A DNA stretch of 64,000 nt from Mytilus galloprovincialis. Its lineage: Eukaryota; Mollusca; Bivalvia; Mytilida; Mytilidae. This document shows positions 1-12,512 of this stretch, piece by piece. Numbering within the stretch: the first letter of the stretch is position 1; every line of letters begins with the position of its first letter. The position numbers were made by a program, and so were the translations under genes. The DNA lies in the NCBI RefSeq assembly GCF_965363235.1, contig NC_134845.1, positions 9,052,101 through 9,116,100 of the forward strand, given 5' to 3'. The notes below the pieces were generated by a model that was not told where the DNA came from, ran no database searches, and saw only the letters and a list, made by a program, of their open reading frames with translations.

Positions 1-39
1 TTGTCGATATAATGGAATTTAAAGCTACTGTCATACAAG

Positions 40-1600
40 TGAGGGGTTTAGCGCTAAAAAGCCAGGTTAAATCCACCTTTTCTACATTTGCAGATGCCTG
101 CACCGAGTCAGGAATATGACAGTTTTTGTCCATCGTTTGATGTGTTTTATCATTTAATTTTGCCATTTAATTAAGGACTTCCCGTTTTGAAATTTTCCTC
201 GGAGTTCAGTTTTTTTGTGATTTTACTTTCTACATTACTTTCCGCTATACATAGATAATAATAAATAATTCAAACTTTGGGCTTTTAAACCAAACGTTCC
301 CACTAATGAAGTTCAAATCATTTTTTCGTAAATTTTACGGACGCCATCATGAGCTGATTGACCGTTATAGAATATTAATTTCACAGATAAAAGTGGATAT
401 GTTCCTTATAAAGACAACAGTAGTATATCACTGTTCAAAAGTCATAAATCGATCGATAAAAACCAAATCCGGGTAACAAAATAAAACTGAAGGAAACACA
501 TCATCTATAAGAGGAAAACAACGAAAGAACAGAAACACTGAAGTGCAACAAAAACAAACGACATTACATGACGGGTACAGTCCAAATAAATGCCAGAACA
601 CAAAAACAGAGAAATACATTCATGAATAATATGATAGAACATATATGATAGTAAAAATGGAGATGAATCGAGATAAGGTTTCTAATTATGTTATTTGATA
701 TATTTTATAACAATTATAAGATATTAACATAGAATTGTGAAAGCTGTAATGCAACTTACTATGTCGGTATTCTTCGAAATTAAAACTGTGAGAATAAATA
801 AATCCTGTGCACATATATAGTAGCTTTAAACTAAAATCATACAAATGAACCTGTTGACAAATTGTCTCCACTTTCATACGAATAGAAAATAAACAAGAAT
901 GTGTCCATAGTACACGGATGCCCCACTAGCACTTTCATTTTTTTCTCTTTTTTATTCTTATCTTGAAATTTAAATTAGAAAGATCATATCAAAGAGAACA
1001 TGTGTACTAAGTTTCAAGTTGTTCGGACTTTAACATTAAAAACTACCTAGACCAAATCATTAACCTGAAGCGGGACAGACGGACGAATGAAAGAACGGAC
1101 GGACAAACGCAGAGACCAGAAAACATATTGCCCCTCTCGGTGGGGCATAAAATAGAATCACAACTCCAAACGATAAGACAGAAAACAATATCCAATCAAA
1201 ATTATAAATGAAATTAAATACATTGACCCTGGATAAACCAATACCGAGACACGTTTTATAGCAATACGAATTCACACTCGGCAAAACAGTTTTTTTCGGG
1301 GATAGGTCACGTTCAGTACTTCAAAAACCAGACGAAGTAAAAGGTCAACCACAATCTTAGACGTGGAAAACATGCCCTTCGTTATTTTAGACACAGAAAC
1401 ATCGTATGATAAAAAGTAAATCACTGAACTCCGAGGAAAATACAAAACGGAAAGTCCCTAATCAAATGGCAAAATTAATAGCTCAAACATATCAAACGAA
1501 ATGATAGCAACTGTTATATTCCTGATTTGGTACAGGCATTGTCTTACGTAGAAAATGGTGAATTGAATCTGGTTTTAAACCTGGCTAAACCTACCATGTG
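40..1600. repeat. Repeat patchwork flanked by inverted ~200 bp arms
   Basis: The stretch at about 45-240 (a mussel repeat that includes a CCTCGGAGTTCAG word) recurs in reverse complement at about 1400-1595, so the block has inverted flanks. Between them lie pieces of the same Penelope-like family that is best preserved at 40433-44364. A short plus-strand piece at about 310-370 reads like the end of its reverse transcriptase (FYGRHHEL motif), and minus-strand 3'-tail pieces lie at about 420-620 and 1040-1410. Orientations conflict, so this is a nested or rearranged block, not one element. No host gene is visible. Confidence 0.5.
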
Positions 1601-1654
1601 TATGGCAGCCGCATCAAATTCTATTATAATGACAACAATGTGTGAACGAAACAA

Positions 1655-2031
1655 ACAGACATTCTTATGTTGTACTGTTACACCTCTGTCCTATGGTAGG
1701 GTGAGGGTTGGGATCCCGCTAACATGTTTAACCCACCCCATTCTGTATTTATGTGCCTTTCCCAAGTCAGAAGCAATTTATTTAGTGGTTGTCGTTTGTT
1801 GATGTGTTACATATTTGTTTTTGTTCATTTTTAGTTGTACAAATTAGGCCGTTAATTTTCTCGTTTGAATTGCTTTACATTTGTCATTTCGAGGCCTTTT
1901 ATAGCTGACTATGCGGTTTGGACTTTACTCATTGTTGAAGGCCGTAAGGAGACCCGTATAGTTGTAAATGTCTTTGTTATTTAGTCTCTTGTGGAAAGTT
2001 GTCTCATTGACAATACTACCACATCTTTTTT
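1655..2031 (+). repeat. Interspersed repeat family A, copy 1
   Basis: Begins near a GGGATCCCGCTAACATG-type segment and ends in the phrase ATACTACCACATCTT. The same long sequence, with point differences, recurs at 17300-17600, 44950-45292 and, inverted, at 63357-63830. Short pieces lie at 7000-7072, 44640-44715 and 50625-50735. It has no protein-coding potential. It may be the tail of a longer retroelement; ends and target duplications could not be fixed. Confidence 0.7.
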
Positions 2032-4055
2032 TTTCACATATTAAATAGGTAAAAATGTTAAAATAGGGGTAGAGTAGTCAACATAGTGCCACAATCCTAT
2101 AAATAATAAAACCCAATTACATTTGTAACAAGGAAGCACAAAAAGGCATATATTAAATTTAACAACCTCATTCATTGCATTTATATATACGATTTTAATT
2201 ACTTGCACCGAATCTTACGATGACGGGTACATGGTTACTATGACGTAGTATTGTGTGTTTGACGTCACACAGGTAGATATTTAATAATTATGTCGTTCAA
2301 AGATTAAACAGAATATAGTCTATTGTTCTTTTAGGCATTTCCTCCGCATAATCTAAATTAAAAGTTTCCATTGTCCTTCTTGCTGCTGGTTGATTTGCTA
2401 ATTGTGCAATTCATCTAAATAAGAGCAAAGAAACACCAAAAGAGCATATAGACAAAGCACATTAGCAAAAATTAAAGACAAGAATACAAAAATTATCACA
2501 GAACAACAACACAAAGTCGGGATATGTAAGTACAGAGCCTCAAATTAGCAAAGACCCATGTTACCATCTTATTGTGTTTTTAGCGAGAGAAATGTATGCA
2601 TAATGTTATAGATATTTCATATCTTTTGGATAGTTTTGTGGTGTATCGTAAATTATACCATAGCTTTTGTTGAAACCCCCGGCAATAACCTCACGAGACT
2701 TCGAAATATCTGTTTTAACCTATCGCATATATTGCTGTTTAAAAATGTGTATTTCATATATGTTTGTTAGTTTACTTTAAAAATAGTTTTATAAGAATCA
2801 GTCAAATTACCCTTTTTGGACCTTACACATTAAGCTCCGCCTTCTTTCTGAAATAAGCCCGGGCTTCTTTAACAGCGGGAACATCAGTAAGACAAGATTT
2901 TTTGACAGCGATGGATGCACATCTACATTGGTGACGGGTAACGTTACAGACAAAAGAAATTGGATGTTCTGCATATGGCTGCAAGAGATATTTAAAAAGT
3001 TTTCCGGAACCCCAGATTAAAAGTTGAACTGCAAAGGGTTAGTGTATTTTTTTATTTTATCAAAATGTTAAATGTTCGAAATGTTTAAATTTTTATTGTT
3101 AATTAATTTTATAATTCTGTGGAAATTTGAATCTCAAGAATCTTTTAGTGAGTTTGGATGAAAAATTCCACGTTTTAATTTGTACCAGAAGCCCAAGTCA
3201 TGCATTAATTAACAAGGATTTCAAAATGTCCACGATTAAAATCGCATGTGATGTATATTCTAGATAATTTAAAAAAAATGTTCAGCTTCATTTAAAGAAA
3301 CCTATGTTCAGCTTCATTTAAAGGAACCTATCTATTTTTAATTCTCAAACATAGTTGTTATTACTTAAGCAACCTCGTTAACAGTTTAGTTTTATATCAA
3401 ATTTGATGAGAATCCAGGATTTTTAAAGGGGGAGGGGTCTAGCAAGTCAACTTTATTTAAAAAAAAAAAAAAGGACTACGCATCAACCATACATGAAGCT
3501 CCTTGAAAAGTGCGTGCCTTCCGCTCCCTCTACCCAAAAAAAATCTGCCTCGGCAATTTTAAAACCTTTTACGCAATATACTCATGTAGCTGTACAGTGG
3601 AGGCTATGGGACTACAATCTAAGTAGACATCTGAATCACCGAAAATCAACTTATATAAAAATGTATAATTTGATAATTAAATTTTAACACATTTGTACCT
3701 TTTTTTAAATTTGTTCTTGACAATTTTTTGTTCATTGAAAAATATAGGGACAACGGAGTTGGTGTACGTGGGTTCGATTCCCACCCTAGGCATTCATTTA
3801 TATCGGCTGGTGCAAAGCGGGCAGTTTAGCTTAGTGGCCCCACATTGACTCTGTTGTTCATATGTCAATTAAAATTTTCAGGCGGCCTCGTTCAGGTCTT
3901 GCCATCTTTGTTTTTCTTTTCGAAAATCATACACAACAAAACCATGGTATAATTGTGAAAATTATATCATAGATAGCTATGGTATAATTTTCGGTTATTG
4001 AGATTTATACTCTTGTTGCATTCCCATAGTTTACATTGTACAGCTATAGGTTAAT
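2032..4055. other. AT-rich intergenic DNA with no recognisable gene
   Basis: No convincing coding segment on either strand. About 2420-2610 resembles 4140-4260 and 4735-4785, so debris of the 4.3-6.8 kb Penelope-like family reaches here. An 18-base word at about 3289-3323 (TTCAGCTTCATTTAAA) is repeated in tandem. Position 3760-3795 holds a tRNA T-arm-like word (GGTTCGATTCCCACC) without a matching tRNA body. Confidence 0.5.
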
Positions 4056-4059
4056 GAAA

Positions 4060-5260
4060 AATTATTACACCAGGGTTTTCGTTATCACAAACTAGTCAAA
4101 ACATTTACTAAACTTTTATCATCGGCACAAGGACGTCATATGTATCAAAGAAACACAAAAAGTCATATAGACAAAGCAAATTAGAAAAAAGAAAGACAAA
4201 CATAATAGAAAATTACGCAATGACGTGAAGCATAAGTATAGAGTCACGTCAAATGAATATCAACAAACACAAACTTAACAGTAAAAGTAATATTAATAAA
4301 GACAAATAAAAGATATTCAGAACTCAATGGACGTACTTGATAAATTGCATGCTTATATCGGTGATTTTGAATCTGTTCAAAGTTTTGATTTTTCTACCCT
4401 ATATACCACATTGCCTCACATTCTTATTAAGAAATAATTCAGATACCTTATTAAATGGACATTTAAAAAGTCAGAATGTGAATATATATGTTCAAACTCC
4501 ATTAATTCATTTTTTAGTAGCAATAAACAAAAAAAAACTATATCAATTGGACATGCTTTGATAATATATCTGCCCTTGAATTTTTACTAGATACATGTAA
4601 CATTTGTATTCGCTTTGAAGATTCCGTATATCGTCAGGTTATCGGAATTCCAATGGGGAATAACTGTGCACCACTTATTGCGGACCTGTTTTTGTATTGC
4701 TATGAGTTACAATGTTTGACAAAAATTAGCAAAGACCCATGTCACCATCTTATGGTGTTTTTAGCGAGAGAAATGTATGCATTATTGAAAAATTATTACA
4801 CCAGGGTTTTCGTTATCGCAAACTAGTCAAAACATTTACTAAACTTTTATCATCGGCACAAGGACATCATTCGTAAATATAACTCAACATGTAGACATCT
4901 TATACGTTCAGGTATTTCACATCTAATCTTTTATGGTAATATTCTTTACAAAGCACAAAAATGTCAGTATTCACCTCAACAGCTAACAAAACCTTTAAAC
5001 ATACTTATGTATAAGGGATATAGTTACGATACTGTTGTCAGGTCATTAGAGATTACATATTAGGCTTTACTATTGATTCTTATAGGGTCTTTGCATCGGA
5101 ATTAAACATATTTATCTTAAAACCAGTTGTTGGCATGACACGGGTTATGTTCTTCTCATATAGTTTATGATGTTATAATACCCCTAACGGGAGGGATTAT
5201 GCTTGATATTCATATGCTTTCAATCAGTTTAATTGAGGTCTGGAGCTGACTTTTACTATG
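4060..5260 (+). mobile_element. Penelope-like element family 2, scrambled fragments
   Basis: Three pieces of one reverse transcriptase family. About 4330-4735 encodes the first palm motif (SFDFSTLYTTLPH) and, further on, an IGIPMGNNCAPLIADL segment. About 4790-5060 encodes the C-terminal part (ENYYTRVF-like, then YSPQQLTKPL). About 4060-4130 is another copy of the C-terminal piece. The order is broken and frames are interrupted, so none is functional. The motif set is that of Penelope-like retroelements, not of LINE or LTR reverse transcriptases. An unrelated repeat piece at 5355-5430 resembles 21940-22010. Confidence 0.65.
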
Positions 5261-5439
5261 CGTATTGTTACATGTATTTGTTTTTTCTACATTGGCTAGA
5301 GGTATAGGGGGAGGGTTGAGATCTAAAAAGAATAAACATGTTTAACCCCGCCACATTTGAAGTTGTGCATCTGACTTTGGAATGTGCAAGATGGCCACGG
5401 TTGCCATGGAAATTAAAATAATCTAAAAAAGACCCATCG

Positions 5440-6786
5440 AAACAACATCTGATACGCAAATTTAATAATACTATTAGATATTTGGACGATATTTTGGCTC
5501 TCAATAATGACGACTTCAGTATGTATTCTGAAGGAATTTATCCTGTTGAACTTACTTTAAACAAAGCTAATACTAACAATGACCTCTGTCCTTTCCTCGA
5601 TCGTGATATCAATATCATTAACGGAAAGCTTATACTAAAATTTATGATAAAAGAAATGATTTCTCATTTCCTATCGCTAATTATCCATTTTTAGATGGTG
5701 ACGTTCCCTTGGCACCATCTGACGGTGTTTATATATCCCAACTTGTACGTTTTGCTCGTGTATGTAACAATGTTTTAAATTTTAACGAGAGAAATTTTTG
5801 TATTACTGAAAAATTATTACACCAGGGTTTTCGATATCACAAACTAGTCAAAACATTTACTAAATTTTATCACCGGTATAAGGACATTATTCGTAAATAT
5901 AGTTTAACATGCAGACTTCTTATACGTCCAGGTATTTCACATCCAATTTTTTATGGAAATATATTCTTTATAAAGCACAAAAATGTCAGTATTCACCTCA
6001 GAGGCTAACAAAACCTTTAAATAGACTTATTAAGAAGGGATATAGTTACGATACTGTTGCCAGGTCATTAAAAATTGCCTATTTTGGCGCTAATATTGAT
6101 TCACTTATAGGGTCTTTGCATCAGAACTAAACACATTTATTTAAAAACCAGTTGTTGGCATGACACGGGTTATGTTCTTCTCATATATGTTATGATGGTA
6201 TGATACTAAACCCCTAACGGGAAGGATTGTGCCTGATATTCATATGATGAAGATATAATCTTTCAATCAGTTTAATTGAAGTCTGGACTGGAGCTGGTAT
6301 GTCTGTTCACTGCTAGTAGTCTGTTGTTATTTATGTATTATTGTCATTTTGTTTATTTTCTTTGGTTACATCTTCTGACATCAGACTTGGACTTCTCTTG
6401 AACTGAATTTTAATATGCGTATTGTTATGCGTTTACTTTTTCTACATTAGCTAGAGGTATACGGGAGGGTTGAGATCTCATAAACATGTTTAACCCCGCC
6501 GCATTTTTGCGCCTGTCCCAAGTCAGGAGCCTCTGGCCTTTGTAAGTCTTGTATTATTTTTAATTTTAGTTTCTTGTGTACAATTTGGAGTTTAGTATGG
6601 CGTTCATTATCACTGAACTAGTATATATATTTGTTTATGGGCCAGCTGAAAGGACGCCTCCGGGTGCGGGAATGTCTCGCTGAATTGAAGACCTGTTGGT
6701 GACCTTCTGTTGTTGTCTCTTCTATGGTCGGGTTGTTGTCTCTCTGACACATTCCCCATTTCCATTCTCAATTTTATTTAACGACC
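5440..6786 (+). mobile_element. Penelope-like element family 2, 3' half and tail
   Basis: Encodes the catalytic RYLDDILALNNDD motif at about 5470-5520, a YGVYISQLVRFARVC-like motif at about 5725-5765, and then the C-terminal domain ending in GSLHQN with a stop near 6128. Two frame changes interrupt it. The non-coding 3' tail (6131-6786) ends in a segment reading TTCCCCATTTCC. The same tail occurs in reverse at 53205-53330 and 9935-9965. The upstream half is missing here, so this is a 5'-truncated, inactive copy next to the scrambled pieces at 4.06-5.26 kb. Confidence 0.7.
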
Positions 6787-7270
6787 AATTCGTAATAATG
6801 TCCATAAAATTTACGGAGTGTAATTTTTTATCTTTCCTCCTCATAAATAAAGCCAAATCAGGGTTACAAACTAAAACAACTAGAAACCTATCAATTATAA
6901 GATGAAAACAACAAAACAAAAGAAACACTAATAAAGTGTAACAAAAACAAACGACAATGTAACACACAGAGAAACAAACTATACGGTGACCTATAGTTGT
7001 TAATTTCTGTGTCATTTGGTCTCTTGTGGAGATGTGTCTCATTTGCAATCACACCACATCTTCTTTTTATATATAAGATAAAAACTGTCATTTTCAAGAC
7101 TTGGTACAGAATATTTAAGAAAAATGGTGGATGAAACCTGGTTTTGTGGCTAGTCAAACCTTGAGCTCTTATGGCAATGTAAAGGACTATATTACATAAC
7201 GGGACTTCAGTACAAATAAATGCGATAACATTAAGGACAGATAATACACAAATAAACAATACAATAATAC
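6787..7270 (-). mobile_element. Penelope-like element family 1, terminal fragment and tail
   Basis: Minus strand at about 6787-6840 encodes an LRKFYGHYYEL piece, the last part of the family-1 reverse transcriptase seen at 41897-43186. The family-1 3' tail follows at lower identity to about 7260. A 70-base piece of repeat family A (7000-7072) interrupts the tail. Confidence 0.55.
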
Positions 7271-7284
7271 ATTTTATATGCTAA

Positions 7285-7620
7285 TAGTTAATTTAGGTAC
7301 CAGACTTATAGTTTAATACGACAGACGCCCGTTTCATCTACATAAGACTCACCAGTGACGCTCAGATAAAAATAGTCAACAGCCGAAAAAGTATAAAGCT
7401 AAAGATCATTGATAACAAAAAATTCTAAAAAAGTTATGCTAAATACGGCTAAGGTTATATATGCTTTGAATAAAAAAAATCCTTAGTATTTAAAATAATT
7501 CATACTTTTTCAAATAATAAATTTATAGAAAATTTAATTGACATTTATGTCAACACCGAAGTGCAGATTAACCACAGAATAAAAGACAACACGTAAAACA
7601 ACCTAGGGTAGCACATAAAA
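7285..7620 (-). repeat. Interspersed repeat family D, copy 1
   Basis: Carries the phrase ACTCACCAGTGACGCTCAG and ends near TCAACACCGAAGTGC. Other copies: 10440-10800 (longest, minus), 40975-41160 (minus) and 53690-53878 (plus). At 7285, 10440 and 40975 family D lies directly beside a family-1 Penelope tail, so it may be part of, or a habitual neighbour of, that element. No coding potential. Confidence 0.6.
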
Positions 7621-7972
7621 ACAGTTCAGCATACCCACGCATTGTCTATCATACGACGAATTGACGATATATAATCATGCGACAGGTAGATTTCTTAAAA
7701 CAAAAATGATATACAAATTGTTGTTCAAGATTAGGTTTGAAATCATCGTATATGATGTATATTATAACAATTACAAGACTCTTAATATAATATTGTGTTA
7801 GTAATTAGATAATTAATTGTATTATTTTAGCTACGTCGGTATTTCTTCTTAATCAAACTATAAAACAAATAAATCGTGTACGTTTAATTGCTTTAAACTA
7901 AAATCTTATAAATAATCTGGGTGATTAATTATCTATACCTTTACATACGAATAGAACAAATGATAAAAGAAA

Positions 7973-8029
7973 ATTAAAAACCAATTGTTCAGAGAACAAT
8001 TGAACACAGAAAAGTGGAAAGACCTAATT
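7973..8029 (+). mobile_element. 57 bp deletion derivative of a hairpin-ended (Helentron-like) element
   Basis: The left part is a terminus with the palindrome CAATTGTTC-AGA-GAACAATTG. It is fused directly to the right terminus arm AGTGGAAAGACCTAAT. These are the two ends of the elements at 46793-48032 and 18267-18884, with everything between them lost. Confidence 0.55.
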
Positions 8030-8099
8030 AGAATTACAACTACAACAGTCACTACAAACGATAAGACTTTTAACCATATCCGATAAGAATGACAATTAC

Positions 8100-8445
8100 A
8101 ACATAACCTTGTTGGAGCAGTTTTTGCTAAAGGAGTACACTCCCCCATATGAAGTACTTATAGTGTGAACATGCACGATCATAACGTTTCAACTGAGATA
8201 TGTAATCACCATACGAGGGTCAGAGAATATGTTACTGCTGAGAAATGGGTAATTGATAATTGGAAAGTTGAAATCGTCTCGTTTGCCATAGATTTTAGTG
8301 TGAATTCATACATCTGTGTCAATATTGAGGAAGATATCAAGATATGAAGCAGTCCATCTGGTATCAGTAGTATCCTTAATTTCAAGTTCACTGGGATAAA
8401 TTAGAAGTACTGGGTCGAAATATGGCCATTATGGGTTATTCAGTG
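8100..8445 (-). mobile_element. Penelope-like family 1 reverse transcriptase fragment
   Basis: Nearly collinear with 42014-42330 on the same strand: the segment covering the region after the YIDD motif through the YGVYISQLIRYS motif. Several frame interruptions; inactive. Confidence 0.65.
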
Positions 8446-8469
8446 ATAAGACATCATCAATAACTTATG

Positions 8470-8770
8470 CGCTTCTACCACCCCATCCCCTTTTTACGAA
8501 TGTGACCTACCGAATTAGACTTGTTACTGACATAAGATAAACGACTAGTGCCACATGTTGAGCAAAATCTGGTAACCCCTTCTGGAGCACCTGAGATCAT
8601 TCTCATTTTTTTGGTTGAGTTCGGGTTGCTCAGTTTTTATATTTCTATGCTGTGTTTTGTATACTATTGCTTGTCTCTTTGTCTCTTTTGACGTTGTCAG
8701 TTTATTTTCAATTTATGAGTTTGACTGTTCCTCTGGTATCTTTCGTACCTCTTTTGAATTTTTCTCTGGT
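8470..8770 (+). repeat. Interspersed repeat family C, copy 1
   Basis: Runs from a TTTACGAATGTGACCTACCG segment to TTTATGAGTTTGACTGT. Other copies: 29238-29510 and 55220-55535 (plus), 12075-12245 (minus, partial) and 51130-51205 (partial). The copies at 8470 and 29238 share further flanking sequence because they belong to the duplicated C1q flank. No coding potential. Confidence 0.65.
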
Positions 8771-9939
8771 ATCTTTAAGAAACGTTATCCAACGTTTTGT
8801 ATTTTAAACATATAAGGTAGTCTTGAGTGGGATATCGGGTAACTTTGTTCCCCGAAAATTGTTGTCAATTGTACGAAGTTAAATTTGGCGCTGTTTGTGA
8901 GGAATAATTGTCCTGCTGTCTCACACTGGCAGTTCTATATATATGTTATTATATTCCGTCCATAAAGCGGGACAATTTCCGATCGCTGTACGTTGGTTCT
9001 TTCATCCCTCTTGCTTCTTCACTTCTGCTTCCGAACCGATTGACAAAATTTGTGTGGGAAATTTGGCAGAATTTTAATCACAATGTGTTCCTCCTTTTCC
9101 ATTTCTTGATGTGAATGAATTCTGTAGTTAACTATGGAATGAAAAACACTATGGAGTTTTAAAGTCCAGCTTTTGGTATAAAACTTTCATAATAAATCTC
9201 TATATATTAGATTAAATGCAGTATTTTATTTTGTCCAATATAGGATTTCCATACTGTAAAATGCTACAAACATGTCATCAACACTAACTGGTAAACGAAA
9301 ACTACATGATAAGGCGCAAATCGAAATGCTAGGACAATTAATAATTACAAAGAAGAAGTTGTATCGTCTGTCCCAATTTTAATTTCTTTTAAAGTTTTCT
9401 GCAAAAAAAAACCACCAAAAACTTTACACAAATTCGAAATGTAAAGTTATCCAAGTGTAGGAATACTTTCATAGGTGTAAAGTATAGTTTAGGGTCTTGC
9501 GTTTCAGTAGCAACGTTACAATTAAGTGAAAGCATTAGGCTGTAAATGCTATAAGTTTTAAATTAAACAAGTGATACGTGTACACATATTCTTTACAACT
9601 TTTTATTGCCAAAGACTATTTAAACAGACTAATGAACGAACTATGTTGTTCTGTACATGGTAAAAGAAAGACGACTCCGTTTAAGAAAACATCCCCTAAT
9701 GATAATAAACTCACACGAAATAAAGCTAGTCTTGAATCATAAGGTCAATGATAGACTGGTCTCTATACCAATAAGTCATGCTCCAAATCTCAAAGATTCT
9801 TTATACATTGAGAAAAATTTCATCATTCACTTTTATTTAACTAATCCTTCATTACTCAATTTCTATGAAAAAGAGACAAATACATGACACTGAATAGAAT
9901 TATTTAGTATGACAACATATATATGTATAAAATTGAGAA

Positions 9940-10440
9940 AGGAAATGGGGAATGTGTCAAAGCGACAGCAACCCGTATGCATGTGTTATTGACGCTCATT
10001 TTAATGTTATATTTAACAATGCCATCAAAGTGCGAGGTTTGGCATGCCACAAAACCAGGTTCCACCCACCTTTTTTTTCTTTAAAATGTCCTGTACCAAG
10101 TCAGGAAAATGGCCATTGTAATATCATAGTTCGTTTCTGTGTGTGTAACATTTTTACGTTGTGTTTCCGTTGTGTCGTTTGTTTTCTCCTATTTTTGAGT
10201 GTGAATTCACATTACTATAAGACGTGCCACAGTACTTTTCTATCCCAAATTCATGTATTTGGTTTTGATGTTATATTGGTTATTCTCATCGGATGTTGTC
10301 TAATGCTTAGTCCGTTGCTGTGTGTGTTACATTTTAATGTTGTGTCGTTCTCCTCTAATATTTAATGCGTTTCCCTCAGTTTTAGTTTGTTACCCCGATT
10401 TTTTGTCCATAGATTTATGTGTTTTGAACAGCGGTATACT
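9940..10440 (+). mobile_element. Penelope-like family 1, 3' tail copy
   Basis: A short reversed piece of the family-2 tail (9940-9965) is followed by a long family-1 3' tail that matches, in reverse complement, 40433-40880 and parts of 41740-41830. It includes the phrase GAATTCACATTACTATAAG. It is absent from the paralogous site near 30640, so it is an insertion later than the locus duplication. The short open frames in it are not genes. Confidence 0.6.
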
Positions 10441-10800
10441 ACTGTTGCCTTTATTTATTAATAGTTATCAAAGGTACCAGGATTACTATCATTTAATACG
10501 CAAGACTACATAAGACTCATCAGTGACGCTCAGATCAAATAGTTAAAAAAAGCTAAACAAGTACGAAGTTGAAGAGAACACTAAATTTCAAAAAGTTGTG
10601 CCAAAAACGGCTAAGGTAATCTATGCCCTGGATAAGAAAATCCTTAGTTTTTCGAAAAAAAATCATAGTTTTGAGAACAGGAAATTTATAAAAATGACCA
10701 TATAATTGATATTCATGTCAACACCGAAGTGCTGTCGACTGAACTGTTGATACCCTCGGGGACGAAACGTCCACCATCAGTGGCATCGACCACTATGTTA
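10440..10800 (-). repeat. Interspersed repeat family D, longest copy
   Basis: Extends from TATCAAAGGTACCAGGATTA to the segment GGACGAAACGTCCACCATC at about 10762, which contains its own short inverted repeat (GGACGAAACGTCC). It is the reference copy for family D here. Confidence 0.6.
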
Positions 10801-11126
10801 AATTGTAAAATTGTATATTCTGTTCTATGGTAATATTATGTATGTATCAAGCCAATTAAGTAACACTCCATATTGTTATAACCAACATATAAATCGTTTT
10901 AAGAAAGGTTAATCGCAGCTTCTTTTTATACCATGGATACATTAACATCAATTAGTTTTTTTGACATCTAAGATGTATATATATATAATAATTGCAAATA
11001 TTTCGCCTCGACAAATGTCCTTCTTCGGTGCAAATGGTTTAACAATACTGATATATAATGTATAAGGTGTAAACATAGATCAGTAATAATACAGGTAAGT
11101 TTTTGGTCGATTGATTTTAATCCAAT

Positions 11127-11181
11127 ATCCTGAATATAATATAAACACTAGACAGTCTAGTGTTTATATTATATTCAGGAT
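11127..11181. repeat. Perfect 55-base palindrome
   Basis: Arms 11127-11153 and 11155-11181 (27 bases each) are exact reverse complements around a single central A; the inner arm reads ATAAACACTAGAC. It could extrude as a cruciform or fold as an RNA hairpin. It lies about 1.6 kb downstream of the C1q stop. No coding sequence or T-rich tail supports a processing signal. Confidence 0.9.
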
Positions 11182-11399
11182 TTTGGCAATACTGGCAAAC
11201 AATTTTACCATGGTGTTGTCTCTTTTTCCTAAAAGTATATAAAAAATTGTAACTTCTTTTAAAATAGAGAAGAAAGTATAAAGGATATCCATCCATGACA
11301 CAAAATCAGTTTATGCAGAGGAAAAACACAAAAAGAAATAAAAAAGCGCTTTTAGTGCTTACGATAGTTTTAGTTGTGGTTTTGTAGAGTAGTATACAA

Positions 11400-11705
11400 A
11401 ACTATCTGACCCGTTGAAGAGTGCCGATCTTTAACTAAATAATCTATGGTATGAATATCTAACCAGTGAAACAGTATGTTAAACACGGCTTATCTTTAAC
11501 TTGACTGCCATATCAAAAACTAAATAGCTAGTTTAACAGTGTGAAATAGTACAACATAATTATGTTAAAGAGGGCTGATCTTTAACTAGACTGCTTTATT
11601 AAGAGCAGTATGATTTTTTTTTATCTGACAAGTAAGTTAAACAGTGTGTTATAGTAAAACATATCTTAAACAGGGTTGATCTTTAACCGGACCGCTATAA
11701 AGATA
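11400..11705. repeat. Degenerate tandem repeat, four units
   Basis: A word close to TTAAACAGGGCTGATCTTTA recurs at about 11410, 11476, 11563 and 11663, each followed by ACT/ACC and a GACTGC-like segment. The spacing is uneven (65, 86 and 101 bases) and identity low, so it is an old satellite-like tract. No gene seen from 11000 to 12070. Confidence 0.45.
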
Positions 11706-12074
11706 TAGTATAGTAAAAGTTGAACTCTTACAGCTGCCAATACACAATAAATATATTCAACCATACTTAAACAATTAACTGTTTATCTGTTGTTTTTTTT
11801 CTGTTGTTTTATTTTATTAACGCATTGTACAACCTACCGAAGAGACAATATTGGTAAATGATTGTGAAACATTTAAATTCAAGGGAATAGGTTTTCGAAA
11901 TTTTTCGTTTGAAACAGTATGTGACGTTTTATGTTTTCATGGTATCGCACCTTTTATAACACAACATATAAAAGGCAACTTTAAAGAAAGAGTGTTATAT
12001 TCGATTCTTAGTATAATGTATGCATGTATAAAATCGAAATACTGAATGAAAATGCTTATTACTATTAGATTGGT

Positions 12075-12245
12075 AGTAAAAGAGACGTAAGATACCAGAG
12101 GGACAGTCAAACTCATAGATCAAAAATAAACTGACAACGCTACACTAAAGAAAGAAAAAGACAAACAGACAAAAAATAGAACACAGCAAACAACATAGAA
12201 AACTAAAGAATAGGCAGCAGAACTCCAACAAAAACTAGGGCACGG
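12075..12245 (-). repeat. Interspersed repeat family C, partial copy
   Basis: Reverse complement of the part of family C that ends in GAGTTTGACTGTCCC; it continues into a stretch resembling the middle of the 55220-55535 copy. Confidence 0.5.
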
Positions 12246-12512
12246 TGATCTCAGTTGCTAAATGGCAATACAGTAGTATTACTTTTGTCGTTTTTCAATT
12301 CTAAACTTTTCCTTGCCTAAACACTGCCGTATCAATTAGTTACTCAATATAATTTATAAATCACAACCGTGTCAAAATCAAGTGCAATGATTATTCATGA
12401 AAAGGAAACGATTTTAAACAACGATAAAATATGATTCATTCTACTGCAAAAATGTTATGATAATTTTTTTCGTTCAATTGTAATCTGATTAATGTTATAT
12501 ACCCTATCACGG

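Larger units (their letters stand above)
8771..11000. repeat. Segmental duplication block, C1q copy A 3' flank
   Basis: About 8771-9930 and 10805-10930 match 29511-30735 in the same order and orientation with scattered differences, for example the segment reading TGTCAATTGTACGAAG at 8866 and 29604. In this copy the block is split by about 870 bases at 9940-10800 (Penelope family-1 tail plus repeat D) that are absent from the other. The block lies downstream of the C1q gene, so it marks the edge of the duplicated locus. Confidence 0.7.

Noticed and set aside
3745-3900. tRNA gene, suggested by GGTTCGATTCCCACC and a later TAGCTTAGTGG word
   Set aside because: The T-arm-like word precedes the A-box-like word, and no cloverleaf with paired acceptor stem can be drawn around either. 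At most a SINE or tRNA relic.
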